A stretch of DNA of 64,000 nucleotides from Cantharellus purpuraceus (lineage: Eukaryota > Basidiomycota > Agaricomycetes > Cantharellales > Hydnaceae): NCBI GenBank assembly GCA_025174535.1, contig JALBUN010000047.1, forward strand, positions 124,001-188,000, in the 5' to 3' direction. A model generated the notes under the pieces. That model saw nothing but the letters and a program-made list of their open reading frames with translations. It was not told the DNA's origin and searched no databases. Below are positions 12,060 to 22,684 of this stretch, piece by piece. The stretch's first letter is position 1; every line of letters begins with the position of its first letter. A program made the position numbers and the translations under genes.

Positions 12060-12231
12060 ATGTAAGCGGCCCGTGTATTGCCGAAAATAAATTATGTGGC
12101 TGGTGGTGGCACGACTTTTTATTTTGCGGAACATGATGGTTCGATGATTTGTGCTCGTCGTCTTGGCGCAACGCACAGCAAACCTCTCTTCCTTGCACGG
12201 CCACGGTTTCGTAACGTACTTTGAGATCACC

Positions 12232-13553
12232 ATGGACGTCGTGCTCCAGCTGCTGGACGAGTACGTCCTCGACGGTGTTTATGCCAAACTCTTGCCGTCG
12301 TCGTCGTCAACGCTACCGCCTCCATCCGCGACGCTCGTCAAGTCAACATGGCTCTCCCTGATTTCGTCATTTCCCATCTCCATCGCGTCGCACCACAGCG
12401 CCACGACCGCAAACGACACACTGCACGCAACACCTCCCTTCCCCTCATCCGCATGGCCCCGCGACCACATCCCCCGCCAACTCCTCTCCTTGGTCGTCAT
12501 CACCCTCATCGGCATCCACCTGCTCTATTTCCTCATCGCGGGCATCAGCTATCGCTTCATATTCAACCATGACATGATGCGGCACCCGCGGTTCCTGCCT
12601 AATCAGGTACGTCCCAGCATTCCCCCGCGCGCGTGTCCTCCCACCTAAACGCGACCGACGCGTGCTCCTGCTCGTTTGCAGGTCCGTAAGGAGATCATGA
12701 CGTCCCTATGGTCCTTCCCCTGCATGACCGCCCTCATGCTCCCCCTTTTCCTCGGCGAAGTACGCGGCTGGACACGCCTCTACGATAATATCGACGACTA
12801 TGGGTGGACATACCTCGTCTTCACCGTGCCCTTCTTCCTCGTCTTTACCGATTACTGCATATACTGGATCCACCGCTGGCTCCACATTCCGTGGCTGTAC
12901 AAGCGCATTCATAAGCCGCATCACAAATGGATCAGTACGTCCTCGCGCGCGTCCTGCTCTGGCTGGAGCGTTTTCGCTAATATCCATTGTGTTCGCCAAA
13001 GTCCCGACGCCCTTTGCGTCGCACGCGTTCCACCCCCTCGACGGCTTTGCACAGTCGGTGCCCTACCACCTCTTCATCTTCATCTTCCCCATGCAACACC
13101 ATCTCTATCTTGTCATGTTTGTCCTTGTAAACTGTTGGAGTATATTTGTACGTCCCTCCACACACTCGTGCCCCACACCACCCATCTCACTGGCCCTTGT
13201 GCCCTCCCCCCCTCCACCCATTACCCCTTTCCTTCGCCCCGCAGATTCACGACTCGGACATGATCACGGGCCATCCCCTCGAAAACATCATCAACGGCCC
13301 CGCACACCACACGCTGCACCACCTCTACTTTGTCTGCAACTACGGCCAGTACTTTACGTACGCCGACCGCGCGGGGGGGTCGTACCGCCACCCAGACAGT
13401 GCGCTCGATCCGCTGTTGGAGGTGCATGCGAGTGAGGGTGAGGGGACGAGCTTGGAGGAGAGGGAGAGGGAGCGCGAGGAGCGGGGGGATGATATTGCGG
13501 AGGCGTGGGAGAGGAAGATATTAGGGTCTGGGGGGAAGGAGAAGGAGGAGTGA
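12232..13553 (+). CDS. ERG3: Sterol C-5 desaturase (ERG3 type, four exons)
   Basis: This is an ER membrane di-iron desaturase that introduces the C-5(6) double bond late in ergosterol synthesis. The exons are 12232-12606, 12682-12934, 13002-13147 and 13245-13553, giving 360 aa, the normal family length. Introns are 75, 67 and 97 nt. The three histidine clusters of the fatty-acid-hydroxylase superfamily are present: HRWLH, HKPHH and, near the end, HHTLHH. The stretch IPTPFASHAFHPLDGFAQS after the second cluster separates ERG3 from the C-4 methyl oxidase ERG25. Hydrophobic segments precede and separate the clusters. The C-terminus is a highly charged Glu/Arg tail (LEEREREREERGDD). An E-box lies about 175 bp upstream. 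The gene looks intact. Confidence 0.92.
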
Positions 13554-14426
13554 GGGAGAGGGAGAGGGGGGCATGACTTTTTGTTATCCAGAAGGATGAC
13601 TCGGTTCATCGGCTATCACTTGTTGGTGCACTGATGAGTGTGCACTCTTGATCACCCCCTCCCCACAGCTCTTTTACTGTGTTCTCGGCGATGAAAATGA
13701 TGGCGCTCCACCACGTTGAACATTATCATGGATAATATGCATACATGTATTATCTCTCTCTAAGACGCATAATGTCTCATCCTCTTACACAGTTAGACTC
13801 GACATAATAAAGTCTAGCATAGCATAGCATAGCATAGCATATAGCATGATACGTTCGTTTAGTGTTCTTGATATACATGCTTGGTCGACTTGGAAGATCT
13901 AGTGTCGTGGCTGGGACGATGTTCACGGACCGATGCGTGGATGGAACCCTGCTTTAATGACGCCATTGGAAAGTCGACGCTGTACACACGAATGTGTTAC
14001 TGGAAAGATGTACGTAACGGATGAATGAGATTGATTGCCAAGATTGTTGAGTTCATTACATAATGACACGGAATAAAGGTCGGACTTTTTTTTTTTTGTT
14101 TTACGAGGGGGGAGGGGTGTTGATTAAATAAGACAAAGGATGGGGACAAGGGTAGATGAGACAAAGGGAAGAGTGGACAACAGGACTGCAAATCAAGAGT
14201 CCACCAGAACTATTATTAGGATTCTAGTTGTGTATATAAAGGCATGAGACTCATGTAGTTGAGGATCATTGAATCCTACAGGTTTCAAAGTTCACTTTGT
14301 TCAATAGGTTATGGGCCCTGGCCATAACTAAAATTCATTGAAGCTGTCATTTATCAATCTGTTATGCTCTAGAGTCTGTCAATGGGTCAAGTATTCTGAG
14401 TCAGGGTCAAAATCAGAGTCATGGTG
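13554..14426. other. Intergenic between ERG3 and the transposon island
   Basis: This holds the desaturase 3' flank, with AATAAA-like AT-rich sequence near 13800, a TAGCA pentamer run and a T-tract at about 14088. No gene was found. From about 14272 the composition begins to resemble the repeat-rich region to the right. Confidence 0.45.
13815..13846. repeat. TAGCA pentanucleotide microsatellite
   Basis: There are five to six direct copies of TAGCA followed by a broken copy. It lies about 260 bp past the desaturase stop codon. No function is implied. Confidence 0.8.
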
Positions 14427-14788
14427 GTCAGAATGGACTTGGCTTCAGCTTATGTGCTGCACCTTCACTAATATTGGTGTCCAAGATTTTGGAGACAGAG
14501 TACAACTTAATAGTTGAAACAGACTTAGGACCTAGACATGATTTGATATTTGAACTGGGGAATGAAGTCCCCACTTAAATACATATTTGAAATCTAATAT
14601 TAATTACTTAGGTGATGGGTCTCTGAGGCCTACAGCCTTACATGAGTCCAATGGAGATGGATATCCAGGTTCCTATGGTGGTGCTGATGCATCAATTGAA
14701 ACCAGAGATGGATGGGCAGGGACAGCAATGATGATCAGATGGACAAGTGGAGATGTGACAGTTTCCCAGGGGGATCTGCATGGATTGG
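14427..14788 (-). repeat. Inverted chromovirus LTR fragment
   Basis: This is the reverse complement of most of the chromovirus LTR. It contains the reversed GCAGCACATAAGCTGAAG block, the reversed GGGGACTTCATTCCCC block and the reversed GATGCATCA block. A deletion removes the usual stretch around the AAATGGAGTATAGATT block. It ends abruptly at repeat R, at the same LTR position where another R copy is inserted at 22342. Confidence 0.75.
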
Positions 14789-14789
14789 A

Positions 14790-14844
14790 TGGGAATCAGT
14801 GTATGGGAACCACCTTTTCCCTATCAAATCCTATTTATGCAGCA
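14790..14844 (-). repeat. Terminal fragment of repeat R
   Basis: These 55 bp are the reverse complement of the right end of repeat R at 33133-33187, starting TGTATGGGAACC. The fragment is cut by the left end of element 1. Confidence 0.75.
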
Positions 14845-15372
14845 TGTTATGACTATATTCATTAATGCCCAGATCCCTGTCCGATCCACTCAGATCCCCA
14901 TGCACATGAAATTTATACTCCATTTGGAAACCGCCATGTCTCCATCTACCTGTCTGATTGTCACCGCTGATTCCACCCATCTGTCTCCGGTTCCAATTGA
15001 TGCATCAGCATCACCATAGAAACCCAGACATCCGTCCCCATTGGACTCGGATATACTCATGTAAGGCCGTCGGCCTTGGAGACCTATCACCAGAGTAATT
15101 ATTATTAGATTTCAAATATGTATTTAAGTTGCCCAACTGGGGACTTCATTCCCCAGTTTGAATATTGAATCACGCCTAGTTCCTAAGTCCGATCCCAACT
15201 CTCTAAGTCATACTCCGTCTCTGAAATCTCAGACACCGGTATTAGTGAGGGCGCAGCACATAAGCTGAAGCCAAGTCCATTCTGACCCCCCACGATGTAA
15301 CCGACTCCTTCTCCTTCTCCGACCAAAATTCCAACCCAATCTCTGACCCCCAATCGGACCTAGTGCGTAACA
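14845..15372 (+). repeat. 5' LTR of element 1
   Basis: This is a 528-bp LTR with TGTTATGACT at the left and GTGCGTAACA at the right. A TATTTAAG box (15121-15128) lies 33 bp before CAGTTTGAATAT (15154-15165), the likely start of R. By this reading U3 is about 309 bp. Confidence 0.88.
15121..15165 (+). promoter_or_regulatory. LTR core promoter and predicted transcript start
   Basis: TATTTAAG lies exactly 33 bp before CAGTTTGAATAT. The same spacing holds in LTRs at 20802/20835, 31839/31872 and 35480/35513. The CAG is the probable initiation site, because the 12 nt from it are complementary to the primer site after the LTR. It is supported by conservation; no transcript data are available. Confidence 0.6.
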
Positions 15373-15374
15373 GT

Positions 15375-15386
15375 ATATTCAAACTG
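15375..15386 (+). other. Self-primer binding site
   Basis: ATATTCAAACTG starts 2 nt after the 5' LTR and is a perfect complement of CAGTTTGAATAT at 15154-15165. Such pairing between the transcript 5' end and the primer site is the self-priming mechanism established for Tf1-type elements. Element 2 has the same site with one G:U-compatible change. Confidence 0.65.
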
Positions 15387-15404
15387 CCACACTCACTCCT
15401 ACCA

Positions 15405-16567
15405 ATGCCACGATCCACCGCCAATTCTGAACATGCACGAACTGTCAAGGTGCCTGCTCCCAGCATCAACACCATCCCCGAGGTCATCAAAGAACCGACG
15501 GACCACATAGAGGCTGTCAATGAAGAAGACGACACCCTGCCCTCTCCAAATCTGGTGCAAGCCATCTCCCTGCTTGCCAGCAGCATCCGTAACCCACAAG
15601 CCCCTAAGTCCCGGACCAAGGTCCGAGAACCCAACCCCTTTGATGGCTCTGATCTGCGAAAGCTCCAGCTGTTCTTGGTGCAATGCCGGTTGAATTTCTG
15701 CGACTGCCCCGACAAGTTCATATCTGATCAGGTGAAGGTCACCTTCGCCATGTCCTATCTCAAGGTCACCTTCACCATGTCCTATCTCAAGGGCACCACA
15801 CTGGACTACTTCGAGCCAGCACTCATGGACAACTCCCGATATGGTCAGAAGACTACTCCAACTTCATCTCTGAACTTCGGACCAATTTCGGTCCTCACAA
15901 CCCCAAGGCCAATGCCAAGAATGAACTCAATCGACTTCAGATGAAGGAAAATCACAAAATCGCAAAATACATTGTGAGTTTCCAGCAGCTAGCCCCAAAA
16001 GTCCAATGGGGTGACGCCACACTCCGACACCAATTTTACGTTGGTCTTCCATCCCACATCAAGGATGAGATATCACATGTCGGTAAGCCGGATACTTTGG
16101 TTACCCTTCGCAAACTTGCCCAATCCATCGACGCCCGTTATTGGGAATGTCAATCCGAGGTCTCCCGTGAAAATTCAGCTAACAACAAATCGGACAAATC
16201 ATCGGACAAGACCCCAAAGTCCAACAAGGGGTCCAATAAGAGGACCACCACCAACTCAGGCCAGAAATCAAATACTAGTAATGCTGCCGGTTCCGGTTCC
16301 GGTCAGAACAACTCCGGCACCAGCAATAACTCTGGAGCTCACAAGAGCACTCCAGACCTCTCCACCAAGCTGGGGAAGGATGGAAAACTTACCCAGCAGG
16401 AATGCCAGCGCTCCATGGACAACAACCTCTGTCTGTTCTGCAGAAAGCCTGGTCACCAAGCCAAGGATTGCAACAAGGCAACCTTGTCTACAGCAAAGGC
16501 AAAGGGCCATGCCACCAACGCCATGATGGACAAGTCCGACACAAAAGGGATGGACCCAAAAAAATAG
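15405..16567 (+). pseudogene. gag: gag of element 1 (frameshifted)
   Basis: The capsid/nucleocapsid polyprotein starts at ATG 15405 (MPRSTANSEHAR). The frame is open to about 15944, then shifts and continues from 15941 (MKENHKIAKYIVSFQQLAPK) to the stop at 16565. A CCHC zinc knuckle, CLFCRKPGHQAKDC, lies near 16428-16470 after a Ser/Asn-rich linker. A 27-bp in-frame tandem duplication repeats VTF(A/T)MSYLK near 15735-15790. The end overlaps pol in the -1 frame. Confidence 0.82.
16558..16567 (+). promoter_or_regulatory. Predicted -1 frameshift site at gag end
   Basis: A run of seven A (16558-16564) in gag phase A AAA AAA is followed immediately by the gag stop TAG. Slipping back one base reads straight into the protease frame. 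Elements 2 and 4 keep the same arrangement (24346-24355 and 42000-42009). This fits a -1 programmed frameshift; a downstream RNA structure was not assessed. Confidence 0.55.
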
Positions 16568-19420
16568 TAAGCAGTCCTATAGCCTCCGTACAGGCTGAGG
16601 GGTGCGTTGGTACTCCCCGTACGACAAACAAGGTCCACCTGAATGCATCCACTCTTTCCCACTCTGACTCCCTTACCCTCCTCATCTACTCCAACTCCAT
16701 TCCCAATACCGCTATTCAAGCATTAATTGACTCCAGTTCTACTCATTGTTTCCTCGATTCCTCTTTTTCCAATTTACATAAACTCCATACATACACCATA
16801 ACTCCGATATCACTCTGATTATTTGATGGCACTACTAATGCTGTTATTTCATGAGCTATAGATCTGTCTATCCATTTTTCTGTTGGAGAAATCCAGAACC
16901 TTACATTCTATGTTACTCTGCTTGACTCCAGCTGTTCTGTGGTTCTTGGACATAATTGGCTCACCCGCTACAATCCGTTGATTGACTGGGCATTGGGCCA
17001 TATCACATTCCATTCTCCAGCACAGGCTGTGTCATTCCCGACGTCACCAGCAACTTTAGGTGCGAAATCATCTTCCGCCTCCCCTGACTCTGCTCTGATA
17101 GATACTCCATCTACCCCGCCGTTTATATCAATGGTGGATGCTATGGTCTTCACCAGACTAAGCAAACTGGATGGTTCTCACACATTCCAGGTTCACCTCT
17201 CCGATCCGATATCCCTCGCCGCTTGTTCCACCTGATCAACTCCACTGGACCTATCTATGGTTCCTAAGGAGTATCATGAGTTCATCGACGTGTTCAGCAA
17301 GTCTAAAGCCGACTCCCTAGCAGAACACCGACCATACGATCTCAAGATTGAACTGGATGACAACTCCACCCCTCCGCTTGGCCCTATCTACTTGCTATCC
17401 CAAAAAGAGCTACTGGCTCTCCAAACATTCATAGACGAGAACTTGGCCACAGGCTTCATCTGCCCATCCCTATCACCCCATGGAGCTCTGGTCCTATTTG
17501 TCCACAAAAAGGATGGATCACTCTGTCTATGCGTCGACTTCTGTGGACTCAACAAGATCACCAAGAAAGACCGATACCCAATACCCCGCACCGCAGACCT
17601 ACTCGAGAGTCCTCGAAAGGCTAAGATCTATTCCAAAATAGATCTCCAACATGCCTACCATCTAGTCTGCATCTGAGAAGGCGATGAATGGAAAACAACT
17701 TTCCGCACACAATATGGATCTTTCGAGTGGTGTGTCATGCGCTTCGGACTAACCAATGCTCCAGCCGCCTTCATGAATGATACCTTCGCCAACCTCCTCA
17801 ATGTGACCGTCCTCGTTTACTTAGACGACATTTTGGTATATTTGGACAATGAAGAAGAACATCGGACACATGTCTGAGAGGTACTCTGACGTCTCCAAAA
17901 ACATGGCCTTTTCACCTGCACTGACAAATGTGAATTCCACTCCAACTCGGTTGAATATCTAGGCTATATCCTCTCCCTGGCAGGACTGACAATGTCTGAT
18001 GACAAAATCAAAGCTATACAGGAATGGCCGGAACCCCGGAAAGTCAAAAGATGTACAGTCCTTCCTGGGGTTCACCAACTTCTACTGCCGCTTCATTCAT
18101 GGCTACTCCGATATCACCGTTCCACTCACCCAACTTACTAGGAAGGGTACCCAATGGAATTTCACTGACGAGACAGAGCTTTGAGACCTTGAAAAGGGCC
18201 TTTACTTCCGCTCCGATACTGACTCATTGGGTTCCAGACGTTCCTATCCTATTGGAGACCGATGCCTCCAACTATGCTGCGATCCTGTCCATCATCTCTC
18301 TGGATGGCGGACAAGTCCATCCGATCACTTTTCACTCATGTACATTTACACCCCCTGAACTGAACTATGATGTCCATGACAAAGAACTCCTTGCCATATA
18401 TGAAGCCTTCTGGATATGGAGACACTACCTTGAAGGCCCCTCCGATCCGGTGGACGTCATAACCGATCACAAGAACTTGGAATACTTCTCCACAACGAAA
18501 CTACTCACCCGAAGACAAGTCCAATGGTCCAAATACCTATCTCAGTTCAATCTCGTTATCTGTTTCCATCCAGGCCAACTTGGAGCAAAGCCCGACACGT
18601 TAACTAGACACTGGGACGTCTACCCTAAAGAGGGGAATAGCGACTATGCCACTGTAAACCCACACAACTTTTGTCCTGTGTTCACTAACGAGCAGCTGGC
18701 ATCGTCCCTACGAGCATCCACCCTCATGACTCCCACCCTCCAAGCTGTCACCATTATGGACATCAACCAACTCCGCTCCGACATCCGCTCATCACTCCAA
18801 TCCGATCCTATTGCAGTTAAACACTTGAACAACCCTTCTGATCCGAAATGGTCACTTGACCCCAAAGGACACCTCCAACACAACAACCAGATATATGTCC
18901 CCGATGCCAACAACCTCCGACTCTGAGTTTTGCAGTATTATCATGATCACCCGATCTCTGGCCATTTCGGGCAAAATTGCACACTAGGATTAATTCAACG
19001 AGACTACGTATGGCCAAAAATGCAAGAATACATTCAACACTACTGTAACTCCTGCACCATGTGTATGCGCTCAAAATTGCAAAGACACAAACCCTATGGA
19101 ACACTTAAGCAACTTCCAGCCCTGGAGCAACCATGGAACTCCATCTCCATGGATTTCATAGAGAAGCTCCCCCCATCGCTCAGATACCACACCATACTTG
19201 TGATTATCGACAGGTTCACTAAACAATCACTATTTATTCTGACACATGACACCATCACCTCACTAGCTAAACTGTTTAAACTGTTCATTCTCCACGTATT
19301 CTCTAAACACGGAGTCCCATCACATGTCACGTCCGATCGGGGCTCAGAGTTTGTATCCTCCTTCTTCCACACATTAGGAAAGGCTCTCGACATGAAGCTT
19401 CATTTCACCTCTGGATACCA
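16568..19420 (+). pseudogene. pol: pol of element 1 (truncated, with stops)
   Basis: The order is protease, reverse transcriptase, RNase H, integrase. The protease motif reads LIDSSSTHCFLD, where element 2 has DSG, so the catalytic triplet is altered. The reverse transcriptase active site is VYLDDILVY near 17815. It has lost 9 bp just before FMNDTF, where element 2 reads FQRFMNDTF. RNase H starts with LLETDASNYA. The integrase shows the zinc-binding H..H..C..C segment (CNSCTMC) and SDRGSEF. In-frame stops include TGA at about 16817, 17675 and 17876. The integrase stops at TSGYH, fused to antisense-frame sequence. Confidence 0.82.
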
Positions 19421-20408
19421 TTCCTCCTCCTTGTCCTGCTGTTCTGCCACTGCCTTCTCCATCTCATGTTTGCGAAGCTGGATTGCTGACCTAGTGACAT
19501 GCAGCTCTTTCTTATGGGTCGCCAACACACAACTCTCCGCCTTGCACCATATGACCCTCTGATCCGCCTCCCGCTTCTCTGTATCAGCACTTGGGTATGC
19601 CTTCAATGAAAAGAACCATGACGTTGAGATTCTTCTTAGTGGTAGCAGCATAGAGCTCTGCTCTTTTGCGAGCCTCAACTGCAGCTACCCAAGCCATCTC
19701 CTTGTAACAATTTGAAGTTGGATCTGGCTCCGCATCTGTCCCAACATCCACACCCGCCTCAGGCTCCGCATTTGCATTGAGCTCCATATTGGCATCGGGA
19801 TCTGCCTCCACCTCCACCCTCTCTGCCTCCACTGCTTCATCTTCCTCAGCTGCACCCAACCCAAATAATGGCTGTGCCTGCCAACGTAACGGCGAGTCCA
19901 CCACAGTGACAGTTGTCAGATGAGTTGTCTCCATCCGTGTAACGGAGATGATGGCGACCTTGGGGGTCCCTGTCCGTATTGGCACACTCGGACTTCCTGG
20001 GCTGGTCGCCCCTGTCCCGGTCACCTCCTCCTCTACCTCCATGGCAGCTTCTAGCTCGTGCACCTGCTCCTCCACTTCCTTCAGTCTCGCGGCCTCCATC
20101 ATGGCTGCAAGTTCCTTGACCCTGCGGGCTCTCTCGGCCTTCGCTTCCTCCTCTTTCCTTCTCCGTTCTGTCTCCGCCGCCTCTTTCCACCTCTACTGCT
20201 CCTCCTCCTTCCATCTCCGTTCCGCCTCCTCCTCCCATCTCCATTCTGCCTCCTCCTCCTCCTTCCATCTCCATTCCACTTCCTCCTCCTCTTTCCGTCT
20301 CCACTCCTCTTCCTCTTCCTTCTGTCGGGCCAAGAGCAACTGCTCGAGCTCAGCCACACTCATGCTTGCCAAAGGGTTTGACATCGTTGAGGATAAGACC
20401 TCAATCAT
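19421..20408 (-). pseudogene. Antisense ORF of element 1 (C-terminus deleted)
   Basis: The frame is opposite to gag-pol, starting at ATG 20408 (MIEVLSSTMSNPLASMSVAE). A Glu/Lys/Trp-rich coiled coil follows, with an in-frame TAG at about 20195. Then come the AERARRVKELAAMMEAARLK and GLGAAEEDEAVEAERVEVEA segments, and a frameshift near 19585. It ends inside the second coiled-coil part, where an internal deletion fuses it to integrase. The counterpart in element 2 continues to a Cys cluster and nuclear-signal-like tail. A TATA box (20416-20422) precedes the ATG on this strand. Function unknown. Confidence 0.68.
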
Positions 20409-20524
20409 GCCCTCCTTTTATATGTCTCCAGACCCCCAGTATAACTCCAACTGTGCCCAACCGTCTCACCTATTCAATCCACGGACATGAGGCCTCAGGG
20501 GCTCGGCCTTAAATGGAGAGATAC

Positions 20525-21041
20525 TGTTATGACTATATTCATTAACGTCCAGATCCCCATCCGATCCACTCAGATCCCTGCGTGTATGAAATCTATACTC
20601 CATTTGGAAAGTGCCATGTCTCCATCTACCTGTCCGATTGTCACCGCTGATTCTGCCCATCCGTCTCCAGTTCTGATTGATGCATCAGCATCACCATAGG
20701 AACCCAGACATCTGTCCCCATTGGACTTGAACATACTCATGTAAGGCTGTCAGCCTCGGAGACCCATCACCAGAGTAATTATTATTAGATTTCAAAATAT
20801 GTATTTAAGTTGCCCGACTGAGGACTTCATTCCCCAGTTTGAATATTGAATCACGCCTAGTTCCTAAGTCCGATCCTAACTCTCTAAGTCATACTCTGTC
20901 TCCAGAATCTCAGACACCAGTATTAGTGAGGGTGCAGCACATAAGCTGAAGCCAAGTCCGTTCCGACCCCCATGACATACTCCGACTCTGACCTGACCTC
21001 TGACCCAATCTCCAACCCCCAATTGGACCTAGTGCATAACA
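20525..21041 (+). repeat. 3' LTR of element 1
   Basis: This is a 517-bp LTR with TGTTATGACT...GTGCATAACA. TATTTAAG is at 20802 and the R-start motif CAGTTTGAATAT at 20835-20846. The purine-rich TTAAATGGAGAGATAC just before it is the likely plus-strand primer tract. Confidence 0.87.
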
Positions 21042-22223
21042 ATGGGTATGCCTATTCTAGGCATATACCCATAGTTAAGCTTGAATGGAGTAAACCCTGT
21101 TGTTGAGCTTATATTGGAGTTTAATACAAACTCCACCATTGGACATTTATGTGCCCAATCTTTCTGATCACTTCATACTACTGTATGAAGTATTTGACCA
21201 ATGGAATGATTCATGTAAAATGTGTGACTTGGTTCACACCAACACAGAACTCAACCAAAGTTTATTGGTTGTGCTATGTGCTGTTGATTATGGGAGAAAG
21301 GGGTTAGGAGAGAGGGGGAACAGGAGTACATAGGAGGCTCAGGAGGTTGAGGGGGATGTAGGAAAGTGAGGGTAAATGGTTAGGAGGGAAGAGGAGAAGC
21401 CCCTGTAAGCTCCACACCCATCAGATTATTCTCCTATATTTCTTTTATATTTTATTTTGTCATTTTTCCCCTATTGGCTCTACCCCCATTTCGTTTTTAT
21501 CACAAGTTTCCTTCCCATGTTTCAAATAATCCAGGACTTTTATCACATGTTCTAAGGACACATATCTTGTATAAAACATGCTTAGCTAGATATGAAATGG
21601 ACTAGAGAATTTACCCTCACTTGTTTTTGTTGACTGTGTCTGAACTATTCATTTCTGGAATTACTCCAGAACAAACGCGTATTTCTACAATATTTGCATA
21701 CTCTTCCAGAGTATTGCAACATCTGTTCAAATCCCAGTTTACGAAGCCTAAGCTCCACTGGTTGGTTTTCTATTAAGCATTTACTCTCGTTTGAGTCATC
21801 TGCTCCTGATCCCTGTTCAAATTGTCAATATCTAGACGAGGACTACACCAAATCTCATCAAACTTCATACAAGGATGCTCCCAAGATATATCTTCAATTT
21901 GACTACCATACACCCAGTTCCCATCACTCCCTCTGTCATTATTCGAAATCTACTCTCCACACCCCCCCAGCAAGGCGAAATTTTCAACATGTGCAACAGT
22001 GGTGTGGTTAAATCTAAGTTGTTCTACTACATGTGGACCCACACATATACTTGGGTCCACTGATTATATAATAATTGTATACATGCACCCCATGGGCACA
22101 TATAGCTACCAAGGAGCAGCATTCCTTAAAGGAATGCTGTAGATACAACTACATACATATATATATTTATATATATAATGTTTTACCATAAGTAAGTACC
22201 TAGGGTACTTACATGGATGGACT
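21042..22223. other. Unassigned repeat-like segment with hairpins
   Basis: About 1.2 kb separates element 1 from LTR fragments to its right. It begins with a hairpin: TGGGTATGCCTA and TAGGCATATACCCA face each other. A second near-perfect inverted repeat, AGCATTCCTT/AAGGAATGCT, is at 22118-22138, followed by a TATATA run. The frames at 21100-21333 and 21694-22011 show no recognised motif. It may be a small nested element; the family is unknown. Confidence 0.35.
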
Positions 22224-22342
22224 AATGGAGATGTGACAATTTCCAAATGGAGTACATATCTCATATGTGTGGGGATCTGAGTGTTTGATGAATGTGATCA
22301 TAACAGAGATACTGTTATGACCATATTCATTAATGCCCAGAT
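22224..22342. repeat. Two LTR scraps, one inverted
   Basis: 22224-22308 is a reversed start of the chromovirus LTR with a deletion, ending ATAACA. About 22315-22342 is the first 28 bp of another LTR in forward orientation. That copy is cut after CCCAGAT by repeat R. Confidence 0.7.
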
Positions 22343-22684
22343 TGTTTTGGAACCTGCAAAATTATGGTGTTAGGGTAAACTCTAAATCACCACAATGCCA
22401 TGAATGAACAGCTGAGAAGAATATCAAACCCTGCTGCAGCACAACTCCAGAAATAATTTAATGTTTGTACTTTGGTTACAATCCTTTGTATTGGTCAATG
22501 CAGACTATACACAGAAAAGTAATACATTTCTTAGCAGCAAGAAATGAATAAGACTTCCAGAGTCTAGAGTTCACGGACACTTAGGGGTCCAGATATCCCA
22601 AAAAGAGGGGAATGCACTTAGAGGCTAAAGGAAGTAGGTGGATGAATTCAACTGTCCAACCAGTGGCACTCTGAAGTGGGTAAC
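22343..22684 (+). mobile_element. Repeat R, left part (solo-LTR-like)
   Basis: This is the left 342 bp of a repeat starting TGTTTTGGAACC. Element 2 interrupts it and it resumes at 32096. A reversed copy at about 43698-44061 contains the uninterrupted sequence, which proves continuity. The two ends of R form a 12-bp imperfect inverted repeat beginning TG and ending CA, as solo LTRs do. No coding frame was seen. Confidence 0.7.

Larger units (their letters stand above)
8296..12231. other. Long gene-poor interval
   Basis: No gene is recognised across about 3.9 kb. The frames are short, overlap on both strands and lack motifs. Visible features are an imperfect 201-bp-spaced direct repeat (8781-9155), a GGTGTC/GGTGGC run followed by a G-tract near 10230-10300, an ATTTTT run at about 10648-10680, and GC-rich sequence toward 11900-12060. 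The right end presumably contains the desaturase promoter. Transcribed non-coding genes cannot be excluded. Confidence 0.4.
14845..21041 (+). mobile_element. Chromovirus element 1 (Ty3/gypsy), defective
   Basis: This is a 6.2-kb Ty3/gypsy LTR retrotransposon with related LTRs at 14845-15372 and 20525-21041, both TGTTATGACT...TAACA. Internal order is primer site, gag, pol (protease, reverse transcriptase, RNase H, integrase), then an antisense frame. A deletion joins the integrase core directly to the antisense frame, so the integrase tail and chromodomain are missing. Stops and frameshifts disable gag and pol. The 5-bp flanks (CAGCA and TGGGT) differ, so the two ends may no longer be at one insertion site. 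Confidence 0.88.

Noticed and set aside
14780..15090. Small frames within chromovirus LTRs in the sense direction
   Set aside because: They end at different places in each copy and have no common start. Only the antisense LTR frame is repeated, and that is reported separately as tentative.
14840..21046. Target duplication for element 1
   Set aside because: Flanks CAGCA and TGGGT differ. The left flank is a repeat-R end and the right flank is the unassigned block, so no duplication is claimed.
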